In this document: one piece after another, positions 23,358 through 35,830 of the stretch
Layout: the number at the start of each line of letters is the position of its first letter
How positions within the stretch are numbered: the first letter of the stretch is position 1
Origin: Clavelina lepadiformis
Taxonomy: Eukaryota > Chordata > Ascidiacea > Aplousobranchia > Clavelinidae
DNA length: 64,000 nt
Direction of reading: 5' to 3'
Assembly (NCBI RefSeq): GCF_947623445.1
Contig: NC_135243.1
Coordinates: 18,794,479 to 18,858,478 of the forward strand
Program-made: the position numbers and the translations under genes
Notes under the pieces: model-generated
Seen by the model: the letters and a program-made list of their open reading frames with translations, nothing else
What the model was told of the DNA's origin: nothing
Database searches by the model: none

Positions 23358-24029
23358 CAATTGCGAAGAGCTCTGGTAGCATTTGTGATCTACGCGCCAT
23401 TTCTGAGTTTAGCATTTTTTACCTTATTTCTTACTTCTACTTTTCGGACAATGATCGGCATTAAATTTTGCGGTAACTCGTTTGCTTACTCCCACCTAAA
23501 ATACTTCTCAAAAATTGTAAAAAATCCAAATGTATATCAGTCAGGTGAACAAAACATTCTTATTTCTCAAACTACAAAACCAATGTTGCTGAGGTATATT
23601 CAGTACCTGAAAGATTGGGTATGCTTATTGCTGTCGAAATGCACAGCTACAATTCTGATTGTGCTGATTTTTCGTTTCCAAAACCTATCGGTCTATGCTT
23701 TCTGAGCACTGCACTTTTCCGAACGCAAACATCAGCTTCGCATCTGACAGCCGGCCTACGCCTTATTAAACCATCAAGGCAATCTATCTTGTTACGCCAG
23801 GGCTCTAGCATACAAATCATGGCGTCATATCAACTTCTTTCGGCAAGTTCAGGAGTATAGAACTACGCCTGAAAAGTGGACGAGGAAACGCAATTGTAGG
23901 TCTACTAAAAAGTAGTGAGCTCATAATTTCAAAAAGCTGTGCGGGCAGAGCATGATTGAAAAGAAAAGGGATGAACTGTTCAAGACATACGAGCATGGAG
24001 CTCCTAGACTGATAGGTTATAACTTATAA
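23358..24029 (+). CDS. Tentative unknown protein, three exons
   Basis: Three blocks fit together in phase: 23358-23618 (acceptor ggtcag, donor gattgg|gtatgc), 23751-23899 (acceptor ctgacag, donor tgtag|gtctac) and 23951-24029, ending in TAA. Block 1 begins with a hydrophobic segment of about 22 residues followed by a polar region. Block 2 carries WRHINFFRQVQEYR and EKWTRKRNC, and block 3 KKRDELFKTYEHG. A first exon with a start codon is not seen. The last intron would be only about 51 bp. The amino-acid make-up looks coding, but no family is recognised; the fit could be partly chance because splice sites were chosen to keep the frame. Confidence 0.4.
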
Positions 24030-25210
24030 GCTATTGCCTGTCAGAAGCTGGGTAATGGACTAACCGTACAATCATTCACTAGTTTTTATTTCTGCAAAGG
24101 TAGCCTCATTAACCTATCTCTTCCAAATCTTTAGAATCGGCCCTAACTACTACCATAGTCACGGGAAAAAACGGATCAGCGTTAGTTGTGATGTACACAA
24201 AAGAACAATAATCATGTATTGGATAATCAACAACACTAATCGTCTTTCAAACGAAACAGTATAGTAACTTTACTTTTTATATTCATGCACAACTATACGT
24301 TCACAGACGTATGTCATTCTACCTAGCGCGAAAGTTACTGGCAGCAAAGTAAAAAACGTGAAGTGTTTTTTTCTGCCAAAACTCAGTTTCAAAACAAAAG
24401 CGAAACGCAACAGATATGGCGCAGGTATAGTGATAGCGTAATGAGTTGGTGTCATAAGATACTTGACAGTTGAAAGTGTCGAGAACACGTTTCGATGTGT
24501 CGAAGCACATAAATACGACAGAAAGGAATGAAAATAAAGTATTTATCCCAGGGAGCGCTTCACCTTCATTTCACTTTTGGCAACATGCAACCAAAACATG
24601 TCAAGTTATTTCGGACGAGAAAATAATTGGTATTTTAGAGTCAGTAATCACTGGTGTTATCACAAAAATTTAAAATATACACTATTCAGGAAAGATTGCT
24701 ACTTATTTTAAAACTTGAAGTACAGTCCTAACAGCATTTAGTGCGCTATCAGGCATAGCATACCTATAGAAAACGAAAGAAATCATCAACATAAAACTTT
24801 GCTGCCATCTTGTGCCAAATGAAAACGACGAAGTTGGTTTAACACAAAGTTGGAATTACTCATGATACGACAATGAATAGAAAGACTCGGCCCAGCAAAC
24901 TTGAACTTAAATTATTGCAATAAAGACTTGAATAACACAAATAGTGAACAAGAATAACTTAGAATAAAGTGAGTTTTGTGATGGGACATTGAGCCATTTA
25001 AAACGCTTATTAAAGAGTTGCTTTAATATGGCTAATGGCAATGATTGTGATTTGAGTTTAAGAGTGATCATGGTTGGTATCAGAACGAAGGATTAATCGG
25101 ATACAAACTAGTGATCGGCGGTGATCTAGTCGCCGAATGACCGCCGAAATATTTGATAAATCCCCATATGACATACGACGGGAGTGAAATAGCACTGATA
25201 GCCTGGATAT
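24030..25210. other. Spacer between convergent genes
   Basis: Nothing supported. This is the 3' side of both the tentative plus-strand gene and the minus-strand VPS26 gene. Confidence 0.45.
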
Positions 25211-28200
25211 CTATGCCCCGAACCTCTGAGTGGATTCTTCTATTCCTTTCGCAGCAGAACGTCTTGGTACGTCACCCTTTCGCCACAATATAATTTCCTG
25301 TAAACATAAAAGAAATCGATATAATTACCTGTGCGAAAACAAGCTTGTTCATTTTTAAAAGTAGATAAACTTGTTAACAAACTTGTTGCTTAAAATATCT
25401 CCTGTCTTCTTCGTCGATGAGCACAAGGTTTAAAAAATATCGAACGGAAAACTTCTTGTTGACATCTCTCATCGATGGCGTCAGCTCATAACCAGCAAGA
25501 AACAGACGAATTGGAATCGATTCGCCTGCGTTGAATAATAAACAAGAAAGACAATTAATTACAAAAAGTTTAACCTGGTCGATTTTTTAATGCCACTTGC
25601 GATGCAGTGAATACTGCTCATTGCTGACGAAAACGAAATTGGAAACCGTATACCAGGGGTGTCCAACCCGTGGTCCGCGCGGTATTTGTCGAAATGACTT
25701 ATATTATCAACCAAATGGCCTACCTAATTTATGGCGAACTTACATTCCGAGAAATTGGCATTTATTGTTTGTTTACTAATTTCTGACAGCCATATAGAAA
25801 ACTCGCTTCGCATTGCTACATCGTCCATCTCACCGAATATTGCCAAACTTGTTAGAGAAAAACAGTGCCAAACTTCACATTGAAATGTCGACGTGTAGTA
25901 AAAACTTTTTTGAAATTACTATAATTTGGTATGTTTATTGTTTTTATAATTGTAAAAGAGGATAATACGTATTTCTGCGATTAGAATTTTGGTGTGTTGG
26001 TTTTAATTAGAAATTAGCAGTAAACACTCAAGTGGACCGCGCAATCATTCGTAAATCGCATGTGGCCTTTTGGCCAAAAAGGTTGGACACCCCTGCCGTA
26101 TACTAACAGGTTTTGTAAATTTATGAATAGAGTTAAAACAGCAGATTAACGTCCAGACTAAATGACTTATTAAAGGACAAAGGTCTTATTAAAAATTTAT
26201 AACAATTAACTATCTATGCTGTATTGGGAAATGGATATGGAAATACCCAACAGGTTTCGTTCCTTTATATATATCTAAATCCAACCTTTAACTGGGGCAC
26301 CATCCATGATCTCAAACTTGGCAATTGTGTCATCTTCATGATACATATTTGGTCCATTTCCAGTTGACTCTCGTTTAATGATGTGTACCTCCATGTGTTT
26401 GATTTTCACTCGGACCAGGAGGAAATAAATCTTGCCTATGATTGCATCTTTTAAATGATACCTACAGAATAGACGTGTTATGTGATTGGGAAGCAGCTTA
26501 TTCAGTCATAACTTAACAAAGTGCTGAGCTAATTAAATTAGAAAAACGTGAGAACACACAATTTGAATAAAACTGTACATTTTAAAACTTAAAAACATTT
26601 TAGCAGTTTTGCAAAGAGAATGACCAAATAGGGTTCAATTGAAGTTAAATTAAGGTTAGGTTTAACTTGCTGTGTTATAACACAAAAGTTATGGTAAACA
26701 AGAAACTGCAAAAAAAACCTTCAAACGCACAATTTGTTTCCGTAGAAAAAGTGACAATGTTTTTGAAAACATTACAAAAGCTTTGTGCATTTACAGCAAT
26801 TATGTTAGAAGCAAAGTACCAGAAGAATAAACTACAGTAGAAGCTTGATTTCGCTTAATACAAAACTTCGGAATAACAAAAAGCAATATCACTGATCCCA
26901 AAAACTATTTAATTAATCTCACTAACTTCAAATTACTCAAAAGTTTGAATAGTTTAAAGTGATTTAATTCGTGCCCGGTGCTTAGCACCATATAAAATTA
27001 ATCTACCCCTTTCAATTCTAGTTAATCAGCTTCCATTGCACTAGTTCAGTGTTTCTCAACCTTTTTAGCCCACGGACTATTTTCCCATTAGCATAAGTAT
27101 TCGCGGACTCAGGTAATAGGAACAAAAATAAGTTAGTTCAACACTAAACAGTAAGATAAAAAAAGCAGAAGTCATTTGTATATTGGGCACATATGCACTA
27201 TAAATCTTGTTCTTGAAGTTAAACTTGTTTCACAAGTTTGTCGAAATCAAGAATTATGGTCGTCAATGCACATCTGATATCATCTTCCGGTTGAAGTTGG
27301 TTCCGGTACTTGGTTTTAACCATAGCCAATGTTGAAAATCCAGCTTCACACAAGTATGTAGTCGGAACAGGCAAAAGAGCTATTATTGTTTGTTTGCAGA
27401 GGTCAGAAAGATTAGGTTCCTTCGACAGAACATTCGCCCAAAACTGAGTCAGAAAAACAATTTTGAACTTGTCTCTCCACATCTGTCAACTTTTTTAAAA
27501 CCCTTTTTACTTCCCATAATAGACGGAGCGCCATCAGCGCAAACAGACACACAGTCAGACCACTCAAGCTTATGTTCTTTAAAGAACGAATTCACTTTCT
27601 TAAATATTTGTTCTCCAGTGGTATTTTTGGCAAGTGCACGGTAAAGCAAAAACTGCTCCTCATAGCCATTTGTGTCAACATATCGCACAAACACCATGAG
27701 CTGTGCATCATTTCCGATATCGGGAAAGAAACAAAAAAGGGGCTGACTCCTTTTAAAAAAGAGAAAAAAGAAGGTCATTCGCGCGACAGGAGTTGGAAGG
27801 AGAAGGGAACAAAAGAATTAAGGATTTGGATTGCCACCAGCGTAACAAGAGAAATAAACAAGGCTCTTTGTCAGACTATTCTAAATTATCCAACACACCA
27901 AGGTATCTCTTGCGACCCCTACTTTTTGAGGCGAAAAGCCGTCGCGAAAATTATGACCTATGCCTAATTATATACGGTAATTAATGGGCTTGCGGACTCA
28001 CAAAAACCTTACGCGGACTCCAATGAGTCCGCGGACTCGGGGTTGAGAAACACTGCACTAGTTAAAAGCAAAGTGTTAACTGTTACTGTTATCAAATTAA
28101 TGGCCTACTTTTGCTTGTTGTATTCAAATTCTATATGGAGACAATCCTCAATGCCAACTTCCATCTTAATGCTGCTGTGGTTCTCAGGATATGTGCTGAG

Positions 28201-30068
28201 CGTATGTACAACGAACTCAAGTTCCTCAGTTAAGTCAGTTAGTCTTCTTCCAACTGTTACTTTAAGAAAGTATCTGCGAACCAAAATGCTGTGTATGAAG
28301 AAGTGCGTACTAATGAAAGATTTTAACAGAGATACACAAATGCACTCGAATCATATTCCACATTCAATGTGACAGAAAACTCCTCGCATGCATTTCACCC
28401 ACTTTTGATGTGAAATCAATTCTTTAAAAGTCTGAGTAATTAAATTTTGTATTATACATTTATTTTAACATATGTATAAGATATGTTAAAGCAAAATTTA
28501 AATTATACTAACCTTACTCAGGACATTTTTTTATAAAGACTGGTACGGCTTTTTATAAAGCTTAACAATTTCTAAAATATTAATGAGCAACAACCAACCT
28601 CAGTCGTACATTACTGCCGAAGTAGGACTCGTACGGCTTTTCAACATGAGGAAATTCAAAGGAGAAAACTTTGCTCTGCATCAAGGACCCAGGACTGGCA
28701 AGTTGTTTAGTTAAGGTGGTGAAATCATGCACATTTGTTCGATCATATAAGATTTCTATAACAAACGTATAACAAAGAGGAAAGCTGGAAGCAGGATTAC
28801 GAACAAAGTGTCAAAAAAATCACCAATTTCAGCTGCAATTTATCTTAGTTTTAAACTAAAATCACAAATTAGCCACAACTGCGTAGTTGAAACTATTATT
28901 AGTTATTGCATGGTTTGGATTAAGGGAAATATGTTTAAAACATTTTAGAAAACTATTGCAGATATAACTACGAAGTTATACTTCAGTGAAATTAGTTGTT
29001 GTCAATGCCAAAGATCTCTCATGTTTCTCAGTAAGATCTTGTAATAAGTTGTGGAAGTTGTAAAAATTTCACAACAAACAAAATACACTGTTATTTTATG
29101 TTCACCTATTTGTCCTATCAGTTCCACTTTGATTCCTTTGTGGTCCAGTTTTGCACCAGATTTAAGGTTGACGCTCACTGCTCCAGAAACTGTCTCTCCA
29201 TCGTAATAAATACACATTTCAGAGCTCTTGCTGTCTGACACTTTATGACGAACCTTTTTTCTAAAAAAGTGGGACACAAAGGTTGTCATTCTTTGCTGAT
29301 CCTAATGTTATTCCCTTTTGTCAGTTATACACAATTTGTATTAATATATGTCTCTTTCTATATCAATGGTACTGGTACTGCAAATATACATACACAGATA
29401 CACCATATATACACATGATATAACACCTAAATTATAAATATCAATATTGTGAAGTTTACCGACTCATTCCTGCAATCTTAAGCTTAGCAAAACAACACAT
29501 CAAAAACATAATAAGAAAACAAATATGAGCTTCTGTAAAGTAGGAAAATATTTCAACATTCCTTGATCTTGGCAGAAAACATATGATGGTAGACCTTGAA
29601 AAATCTATCTAATTCAAGAAAAGTTAATATTAAGCTAAATTAAATGACTAATCAAACTGACTTATATTATTATGTTGGCATGTATGTTAAGCTTTGTTTA
29701 ATAATAAAATAATATAATTATAAAATAATAGGCTATATTAATGATAATAACACTAACTTACACTTGTTAACATAAAAACACTAATAGAAATTCGTGAGAG
29801 CATAAGTATTAAATATACCGATATACTAATATACTAATTTTATAACAATGCTGTATGTCACAAAGAACATAGACCACTGTAAACTGAGTAAGCACTAGTA
29901 CTTTTATAAAAATATTAACTTTTCTTCTTAACAAGCTAGTAGCTACGAGAAAATGTACCAGATGTTAAAATTGCAATAATACTTCAAACAAAAAATGCCA
30001 TACCTTTTGTCTGATCCATCTAGCAGTATTTCCACAGACTCTATCGCTCCGTATCCAAAAAAGTTCAT
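25211..30068 (-). CDS. VPS26: VPS26 retromer subunit
   Basis: An arrestin-fold subunit of retromer, which recycles receptors from endosomes to the Golgi or plasma membrane. Seven exons on the minus strand (30004-30068, 29106-29260, 28599-28755, 28109-28273, 26286-26461, 25383-25525, 25211-25297) agree in phase and give 315 residues. Signatures run in order: MNFFGYG start, IYYDGETVSG, GIKVELIGQIE, FEFPHVEKPYESY, VVHTLSTYPE, MEVGIEDCLHIEFEYNK, GKIYFLLVRVKIKHME, ESIPIRLFLAGYELTP and ILWRKGD. The acidic tail of vertebrate VPS26 is replaced by a short basic/acidic end of about 20 residues. Intron 6's donor (caa|gtttgt) is unusual but needed by the frame. Introns 4 and 5 carry hAT insertions. A 3' splice-like site lies 9 nt before the ATG. 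Confidence 0.95.
25654..26095. mobile_element. Non-autonomous hAT element in VPS26 intron 5
   Basis: A 442-bp element with 15-bp inverted ends, CAGGGGTGTCCAACC and its complement, and a perfect 8-bp target duplication CCGTATAC on both sides (25646-25653 and 26096-26103). The CAGGGGTGTCCAA end is typical of MER5/Charlie-like hAT elements. No transposase is coded inside. The intact duplication suggests a fairly recent insertion. Confidence 0.92.
27047..28055 (-). mobile_element. Internally deleted hAT (ZBED-like transposase) in VPS26 intron 4
   Basis: A 1009-bp element with 15-bp inverted ends CAGTGTTTCTCAACC and a perfect 8-bp target duplication CACTAGTT (27039-27046 and 28056-28063). Remnants of a transposase of the ZBED5/SCAND3-like hAT type run on the minus strand. 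There is a catalytic-region piece (VCADGAPSIMGSKKGF, near 27.5-27.7 kb) and the C-terminal dimerisation region (LPVPTTYLCEAGFSTLA, near 27.22-27.45 kb). The N-terminal half and the middle are missing and the two pieces lie in different frames, so it is non-autonomous. Short GCGGACTC motifs repeat near the right end. Confidence 0.93.
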
Positions 30069-30076
30069 CTTTGCCT

Positions 30077-30079
30077 TCT
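30077..30079 (-). promoter_or_regulatory. 3' splice-like site just before VPS26 ATG
   Basis: On the minus strand ttcatttcattag is followed by a 9-nt leader (aaggcaaag) and then the VPS26 ATG. Such a short leader fits either a 5' UTR intron or a spliced-leader trans-splice acceptor, which tunicates use for many genes. Inferred from sequence only. Confidence 0.4.
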
Positions 30080-30884
30080 AATGAAATGAATATAATTCTG
30101 AAATGGCCAACACTTTATCTAAACTAAAACATGGTGTTTCACATTCCACATAAACTTATATACGACCCGAAACCTAAACTAGAAAAGGCTTTTATTTTAC
30201 TTTCAACTATGTGACAGTTTAACTCAACCTGTAATGTGTATATAAATGGGTAGAGCTTTTTTATCACCCATTGGAATGTGAAAGAGCAAATCTCTACTTC
30301 TAAATTGTGGAAAAAAGTTTCATCAAGCTTGCCAGCCTATAGGTGCAAAACCACTTGAGCATAATTATTTTCTCTTTTGAACTCTCAAGGATGGTAAGAA
30401 CGCTTTACCATATAAATGATGCATTTTACTAAGCTTCCAAAAATAAATACATATATAAAAAAGGTTTTTTTTCAACTCAACCATTTGTATAGTACTTGTA
30501 CGGGGTGCTAACTACGAGATCTAGGCAGCAACTCAAACCTTTTTTGTGTGGTCCGCTCCTGCCTTTTTCTTGGATAAGAAAACACTGTGAACGATACATA
30601 TAGCACGGAATCAAGAAAAAAACCCAACATTTTTTGATTGTTTTGAGATTAAAATTATGAAATGAAACAACTTTTGTAAAAATGATAGTAACTAATTACA
30701 GTTTAAAAAAAATTTTTGCATTCCAATGAACAAATGCGATTACTTTTGAAAATGTGCCGAAAAGAAAACACTAGTTTGCTAAAAAGAGCAGCACCATATG
30801 ATAATTTCTTGTGACCATTATCACATATTTAGGTAGTTAGGCGTCTTTAGTTTCTCAGGTGTATCATACAAACTTTCCATACAG

Positions 30885-31177
30885 GCATGATGTAAATCTG
30901 GACTGCAGAGTATGGCAGTTTTCGCTGAGAATTTGGTGGGTGCAGAAGCAAAATACTGGTGTACAAGGAAGCATCCGGTGTGCATTCCAACAAATGGCCA
31001 AAACCTGTCTGGCATTTGCAGTAGGCAAGGTGTGGCCTTCTACAATAGAAAATGATGAAAAAAATAGTACATTCTCTTTAGAGAGATCGCTTTTCTCCCG
31101 GTGTGCAATACCGTTTCGGTAAAAAAGTCTCGGGTGCGCTCCTGCCATATACTCTGCAGTCTGGACGTAAATCATGT
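30885..31177. repeat. Imperfect inverted repeat, about 290 bp end to end
   Basis: The left arm at 30885-30918 and the right arm at 31142-31177 are inverted copies of about 34 bp sharing the core GACTGCAGAGTAT, with a few differences and small gaps. The 220 bp between them does not pair. It could be a small foldback or MITE-type element; no clear target duplication was found. Confidence 0.5.
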
Positions 31178-32040
31178 CTCCTGCCTAACCCAAACAAGGT
31201 CAACCGGCCGGCCTTGGGTTGCACATTATAGAATAGGCCAATAAGCATTGATCCCTAAAAGATTTGAATTTGACTTATACACATTTTCCAAATCCCCGGC
31301 GCCATTTTGCACAGAAGCAAGTCATGCAACCCATAGGCAATATGCCTACTTAAAGATAAGCAGTTAGGTTAGTAAAAATTGTTATGCAAAAAGTCGATTA
31401 AAGCCATTCAGCGTGTAACAGAAGTCAACTTTAGATTAGAAGGAAGATTTAGGTTAGGTTTAAGCCCAACTGGGAAGTACATAAATTTTCAAAAAGAACT
31501 CATGCATGCAAAAACGCAAACTTTAGCATGATGGTGTACACTGAAACTTCAGTTTTTCTTTGTTTATTATAATTTGGCACAAAAACAGAAAAGTTTGGTG
31601 TACAAGTTGATGATGAATCTTCTGTGTGCAGCTGCCACACTTTCCACTTACTGACTATGGGGTTTAGGTTACTACGCTGTAACATTTAAGTTCTACATGT
31701 TAGTAAGAACCATGAAAAATCGCTTTAAATGGGCCAATTTTCCGACGTTTTTATAATGAAACCAACTACTTATTCTGTCATTTCTTTATCAATTTTCATT
31801 TCAAAACGCAAAATCAAGCCCTAGCCTACACATTGATATTGGTGGAAATGAATTTAAACGCATAATGTCAATTCAAAAACTTTCATCTTAAAAGGTATGA
31901 CATGTTAAACTATAAGTATGATTTTGTTACAGAAGGCAAAAATAAACTGCTGCAGTAGTATTCTTGGTGTGGGAAAAACTCCTTGCAATAGAAAGTATAA
32001 GCCGCTGTTTCAGTGATAATGTATTTAACTATGTATGTAT

Positions 32041-32667
32041 TCATCATGATAATAAAGTTTTCAACAATGTACAAGTTATTCAATGTATGTATGTATTCAA
32101 ATTGATAATGTATAAAACGAATGTCAATAAAATGAAAACAATTCTGATTACATTTGTACTGAAATTCCCACCTATAGTGGTTGTGTACCACGTCCATATC
32201 CACCATTTATTAATTGAATAAAATGAAATGTGCCTTGTAATTAGCGTTGAATTGAATTTAAAAATTAGTCAACAAATACTACTAATAATCATTGGAAATG
32301 ACTAATAGCTAGCCTTGAATTGCAGCCAATAATTAGTCAACAAAACAAACTAATGAAAACGGGACAATTTAGCACTGTTTTTAGACTAATTATTATCCTC
32401 TTGTTGACTAACTGTTAGAATTTATTTTTTACAGTGTATTCATCGTGATAATAATGTTTTCAATAACGTACAAGTAATTCAATGTATGTATGAAATTCAA
32501 ATTAATAATGTATAAAACGAATGTCAATAAAATGAAAACAATTCTGCTTACATTTGTACTGAAATTCCTACCTATAGTGGTTGTGTACCACGTCCATATC
32601 CACCATTTATTAATTGAAGAAAATGAAATGTGCTGAGTAATTAGCGTTGAATTGAATTAAAAATTAG
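32041..32667. repeat. 228-bp direct duplication with small intervening element
   Basis: Bases 32041-32268 recur at 32440-32667, about 399 bp apart, with roughly one difference per ten to fifteen bases. The spacer between the copies holds TTAGTCAACAA twice (32265 and 32333) and its inverse TTGTTGACTAA once (32401-32411). A short palindromic element may therefore have entered near the junction. No coding content is recognised. Confidence 0.75.
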
Positions 32668-34463
32668 TGGCAGCATATAGCCTAGCTAAGCCTTAGTCCT
32701 GTAACTCCTGTTAGCCTATGTAGTGTAAGGTAAAGTACCTTAATTTCCTTGTGTCACCAAACTCTTCTTGGCTAAATTACTTATTTTGTTTATAAAACCG
32801 TTTCCCATTGCTTTAACATTCATATTATTGTTAACTAGGCCTAATCAAATTAATTTCAGTATAGCGCTTGTTGATTATATGATTTTGATTAGCCTGTACG
32901 ACATTTATTAACATATCTCTAGTCCAATCCAACTAACCCAGTAAGCCAAGAATACTTCAAAACTAGATTTACTTCACAATAAAAAGTACACGCTTGCATG
33001 GTAGGAGTATTAATAGACATCACATGAAACATCTATTTTATAACATCATCATTGGTCGAAACATGATCGAAACATATCAAAGTGAAACCGATTAACCGAA
33101 TGACTGTGAATGTACAAAATGCACACCTTCTTCATATCGATTTTTGTGCACTATATTAGCTTTTATAAGTATTTATACAAAATAAAAAATACTTTTCAAC
33201 ACTTTACTGAAGTTGTGTCTCTTTCGAGTACAAACTAAAACAAAGTTTGAAACAAATTAGTCTACTATACGACGCAATACAGAAAGCAATAATAAAAATA
33301 ATGAAATTCTAACTGAAAACGAGGTAGCGTGGGTGGGTGAAGTAGGCAAGTCTTTTGCAGTAGCATTTTATTTATATTTCACGTATTATTTATTTCTAGT
33401 TGTCAATAGCCTTAACCCTATCCTAACCAGGCTCGCGAGTTTACAAAAAAACTAGGTGTGGCCGACCCCGCACACGCATTTTCAATCGTTAATTACAAGA
33501 AAACTATACGTCGTAAACTGATCGGATTTTGACAGGTTAGTAGAAAAATCATCTGGCTTCCTGTATACATCATAATTGTAAAACTAAAGAAAGTGAATTT
33601 TGTGTAAATTAAGTATTTCTAAAAGTGACACATTTCTAGAAATTCTTCTTGTTACGCCGCGTCCCCGCTGTGCGGAAAACCAGCTGACCGCGAGAAGAGA
33701 ACGAAAGAGAATAGTTAGTCGAGTTATTGGTGCGTAAATGAGTAATACGCTTCAATGCGAAGAGCAGAGCAAAGCAGAGGAAAATTATGAAAATATCGCA
33801 ATATCTTAAAAATTACAAAATCCAACTTTATCAAACAAACATGGACAGATAGCTGAACATTTTTTAGGAAAAGTCACCAAATTTCAAGTTTCTACAGCAA
33901 ACAATGCAACTGTACGCCACGTTTTGCTATGACAGTGTGCGGGAGAAGCCAAGCCTAGTTAGAATAGGGTTAATATAAGTGCTTAATTCTTAGTGTGTTG
34001 CTGTTCCCCTTGAGTCCTTACAGGTACAACTCCATTGGGCGTGCAAACCCCCCCGCCAAAACTTTCGTTTGCAGCCCTCAGCAATCTCTCCTCCAACTCT
34101 GCTAAGCACAATCACGGAGGAGTGCTGTCACATGGGGTTCTACAGCGAGCATACTTTATTGGGACGCGCGTAATAACATCATCAACTAGATAATACCATA
34201 CCTAGAACAAGATCAAAACTGTCTGATATATATGATCAACTGAAAAGGTATAACTACGCCAGTATAACAACAGCAGAGTAATACATTGCACTGATTACTA
34301 CCATATTCTTTGTAACAATTTCATCACTATCGTGTTACCATCGCCAGAGGTGTATCCTCATGTTTACAATTCCAACACATGATTTAAAGCATTAATTTTA
34401 TAAATTCAAAAAGGAAGTAGGCTATGTCCTACACATCCCATATGATCCCATATTATTCATGTG

Positions 34464-34567
34464 GAATATGATCTTATTCAGGCGAAATATGATCTTATTC
34501 AGGCGAAATTTGATAGTATTCAGACGTAATATGATATTGATCAGTCCAAATATGATCATATTCCGAT
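34464..34567. repeat. 21-bp minisatellite, five units
   Basis: Five consecutive units of 20-21 bp built on GAAATATGATCTTATTCAGGC start at 34464, 34484, 34505, 34526 and 34547. The first two are nearly identical and later ones diverge; a more diverged copy may precede them. Because 21 is a multiple of three, every frame keeps phase, which explains the repetitive open frame on the minus strand. Confidence 0.85.
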
Positions 34568-35729
34568 GCTGATTTAAAGCATAGGTTGATAGTATTATAT
34601 GTTTCATCATATTATGCTTTTGATATTGATATTATCTTGATAGTTTAGTGTTGGTGATAACAAACTACTGTTGATACAATGAAAGCGTTGTAATTATTGC
34701 TGTATGGATGCTTTTCAACGGTTTGACGTTTTCACATGTTGTAACAAATACGGTGTTCTTACTCGTTTCGAGTTGATATCATTCAGCTGTTGTTCTTGTC
34801 AGGTCGTTTTTGTTATTATTCTTGCGTTGGTGCAATTCAATTGATGCTATTAATATGGGCGTCCTTTTTTCGAAATGCCACAGGGGCGAGATAACGTGTA
34901 ATTGTTAAAATTATCCCTTATTCCTACGACATTCTGGTACAGATCTGATGATATCATAATGTTACTAGTGTTCTATATCAACACTGCTCGAATCCTCGAC
35001 ACAACATACCATGCTTGCTGCGATTGTTTTGAGATGTGTAACGATAACATTTGCTGGATATTACTGCACGATGAGTGACCATTGGAGTACACCGGTGGAG
35101 ACTACTGTCTCGTTTCGGGTCAGAACAAGAGATGGTGATTTCGAAGAATCTGAAAAAAATCTCTTTTGGATGCACTTGCGTTAGGGAAAGGCAGTAAATG
35201 CCGTATTTGAGCTAATAGCTTACTCTTTTTTTCAAGAATTTTAATTTAAAGTGCACAATTTAAATTTTTACAGTGGATTTATTAGCCTATACTCTTCCTT
35301 TCGCTGAAAATCTTGTACCTACATGTTATAGCAAGTTATACAGATTTTTGACAAATGTTAAACAACTGTTTTTTATTTTGATTAAGCATAATTTTTAACT
35401 GTAAGTTACTTAGGTGTTAATTATTGTACTTCCAGATAGCTTGAAATAAAAAAGTAACTTGCACGTTTTGAATTCATCACTAAGCATGCAAGCATAGCCT
35501 ATGCTGTCTTACTTGAAATTGGAATATCCGTGCGTTACGCTAGATTGAGTTTGTTTGAGGGATTTACAATAACTGTTTTAAGTTATTCTTTCTTCAATCC
35601 ATTAATCAAAATGGAATAGACTAATTACTGATCTCTAGCTGCGCATTTTACACTCTATGTTCTCTAAAAACATGTTATTTATCAATAGGCCTATAGAATC
35701 AGATCCTCAGTGTTGCTCATCACACACTT

Positions 35730-35735
35730 TTTATT
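35730..35735 (-). other. Polyadenylation signal AATAAA (ZP gene)
   Basis: AATAAA on the minus strand, about 96 bp beyond the stop codon of the ZP-domain gene. Confidence 0.5.
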
Positions 35736-35830
35736 GTTGGTAAACAATGCAATCCTCAATATATACTTAGCATATAAGACTGCAAGACTGAGAATGTGAC
35801 TGCAAGAGGTAAATACGCTTTCTAAAAACG

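Larger units (their letters stand above)
30080..35729. other. Gene-free stretch with repeats
   Basis: No supported gene over about 5.6 kb. It holds an inverted repeat near 30.9-31.2 kb, a 228-bp direct duplication near 32.0-32.7 kb and a 21-bp minisatellite near 34.5 kb (all listed separately). There is also a locally GC-richer patch at about 34.02-34.18 kb that I cannot explain. Confidence 0.5.

Noticed and set aside
24270-24673. Short frames on both strands near 24.3-24.7 kb
   Set aside because: No splice structure or motif; typical chance frames.
32398-32412. TTGTTGACTAA and its inverses as the ends of a complete MITE
   Set aside because: Three copies are present in two orientations, but no pair with a clear target duplication could be fixed.
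34422-34610. Minus-strand frame resembling leucine-rich repeats
   Set aside because: It is the translation of the 21-bp minisatellite; the periodic leucines and asparagines follow from the DNA repeat.
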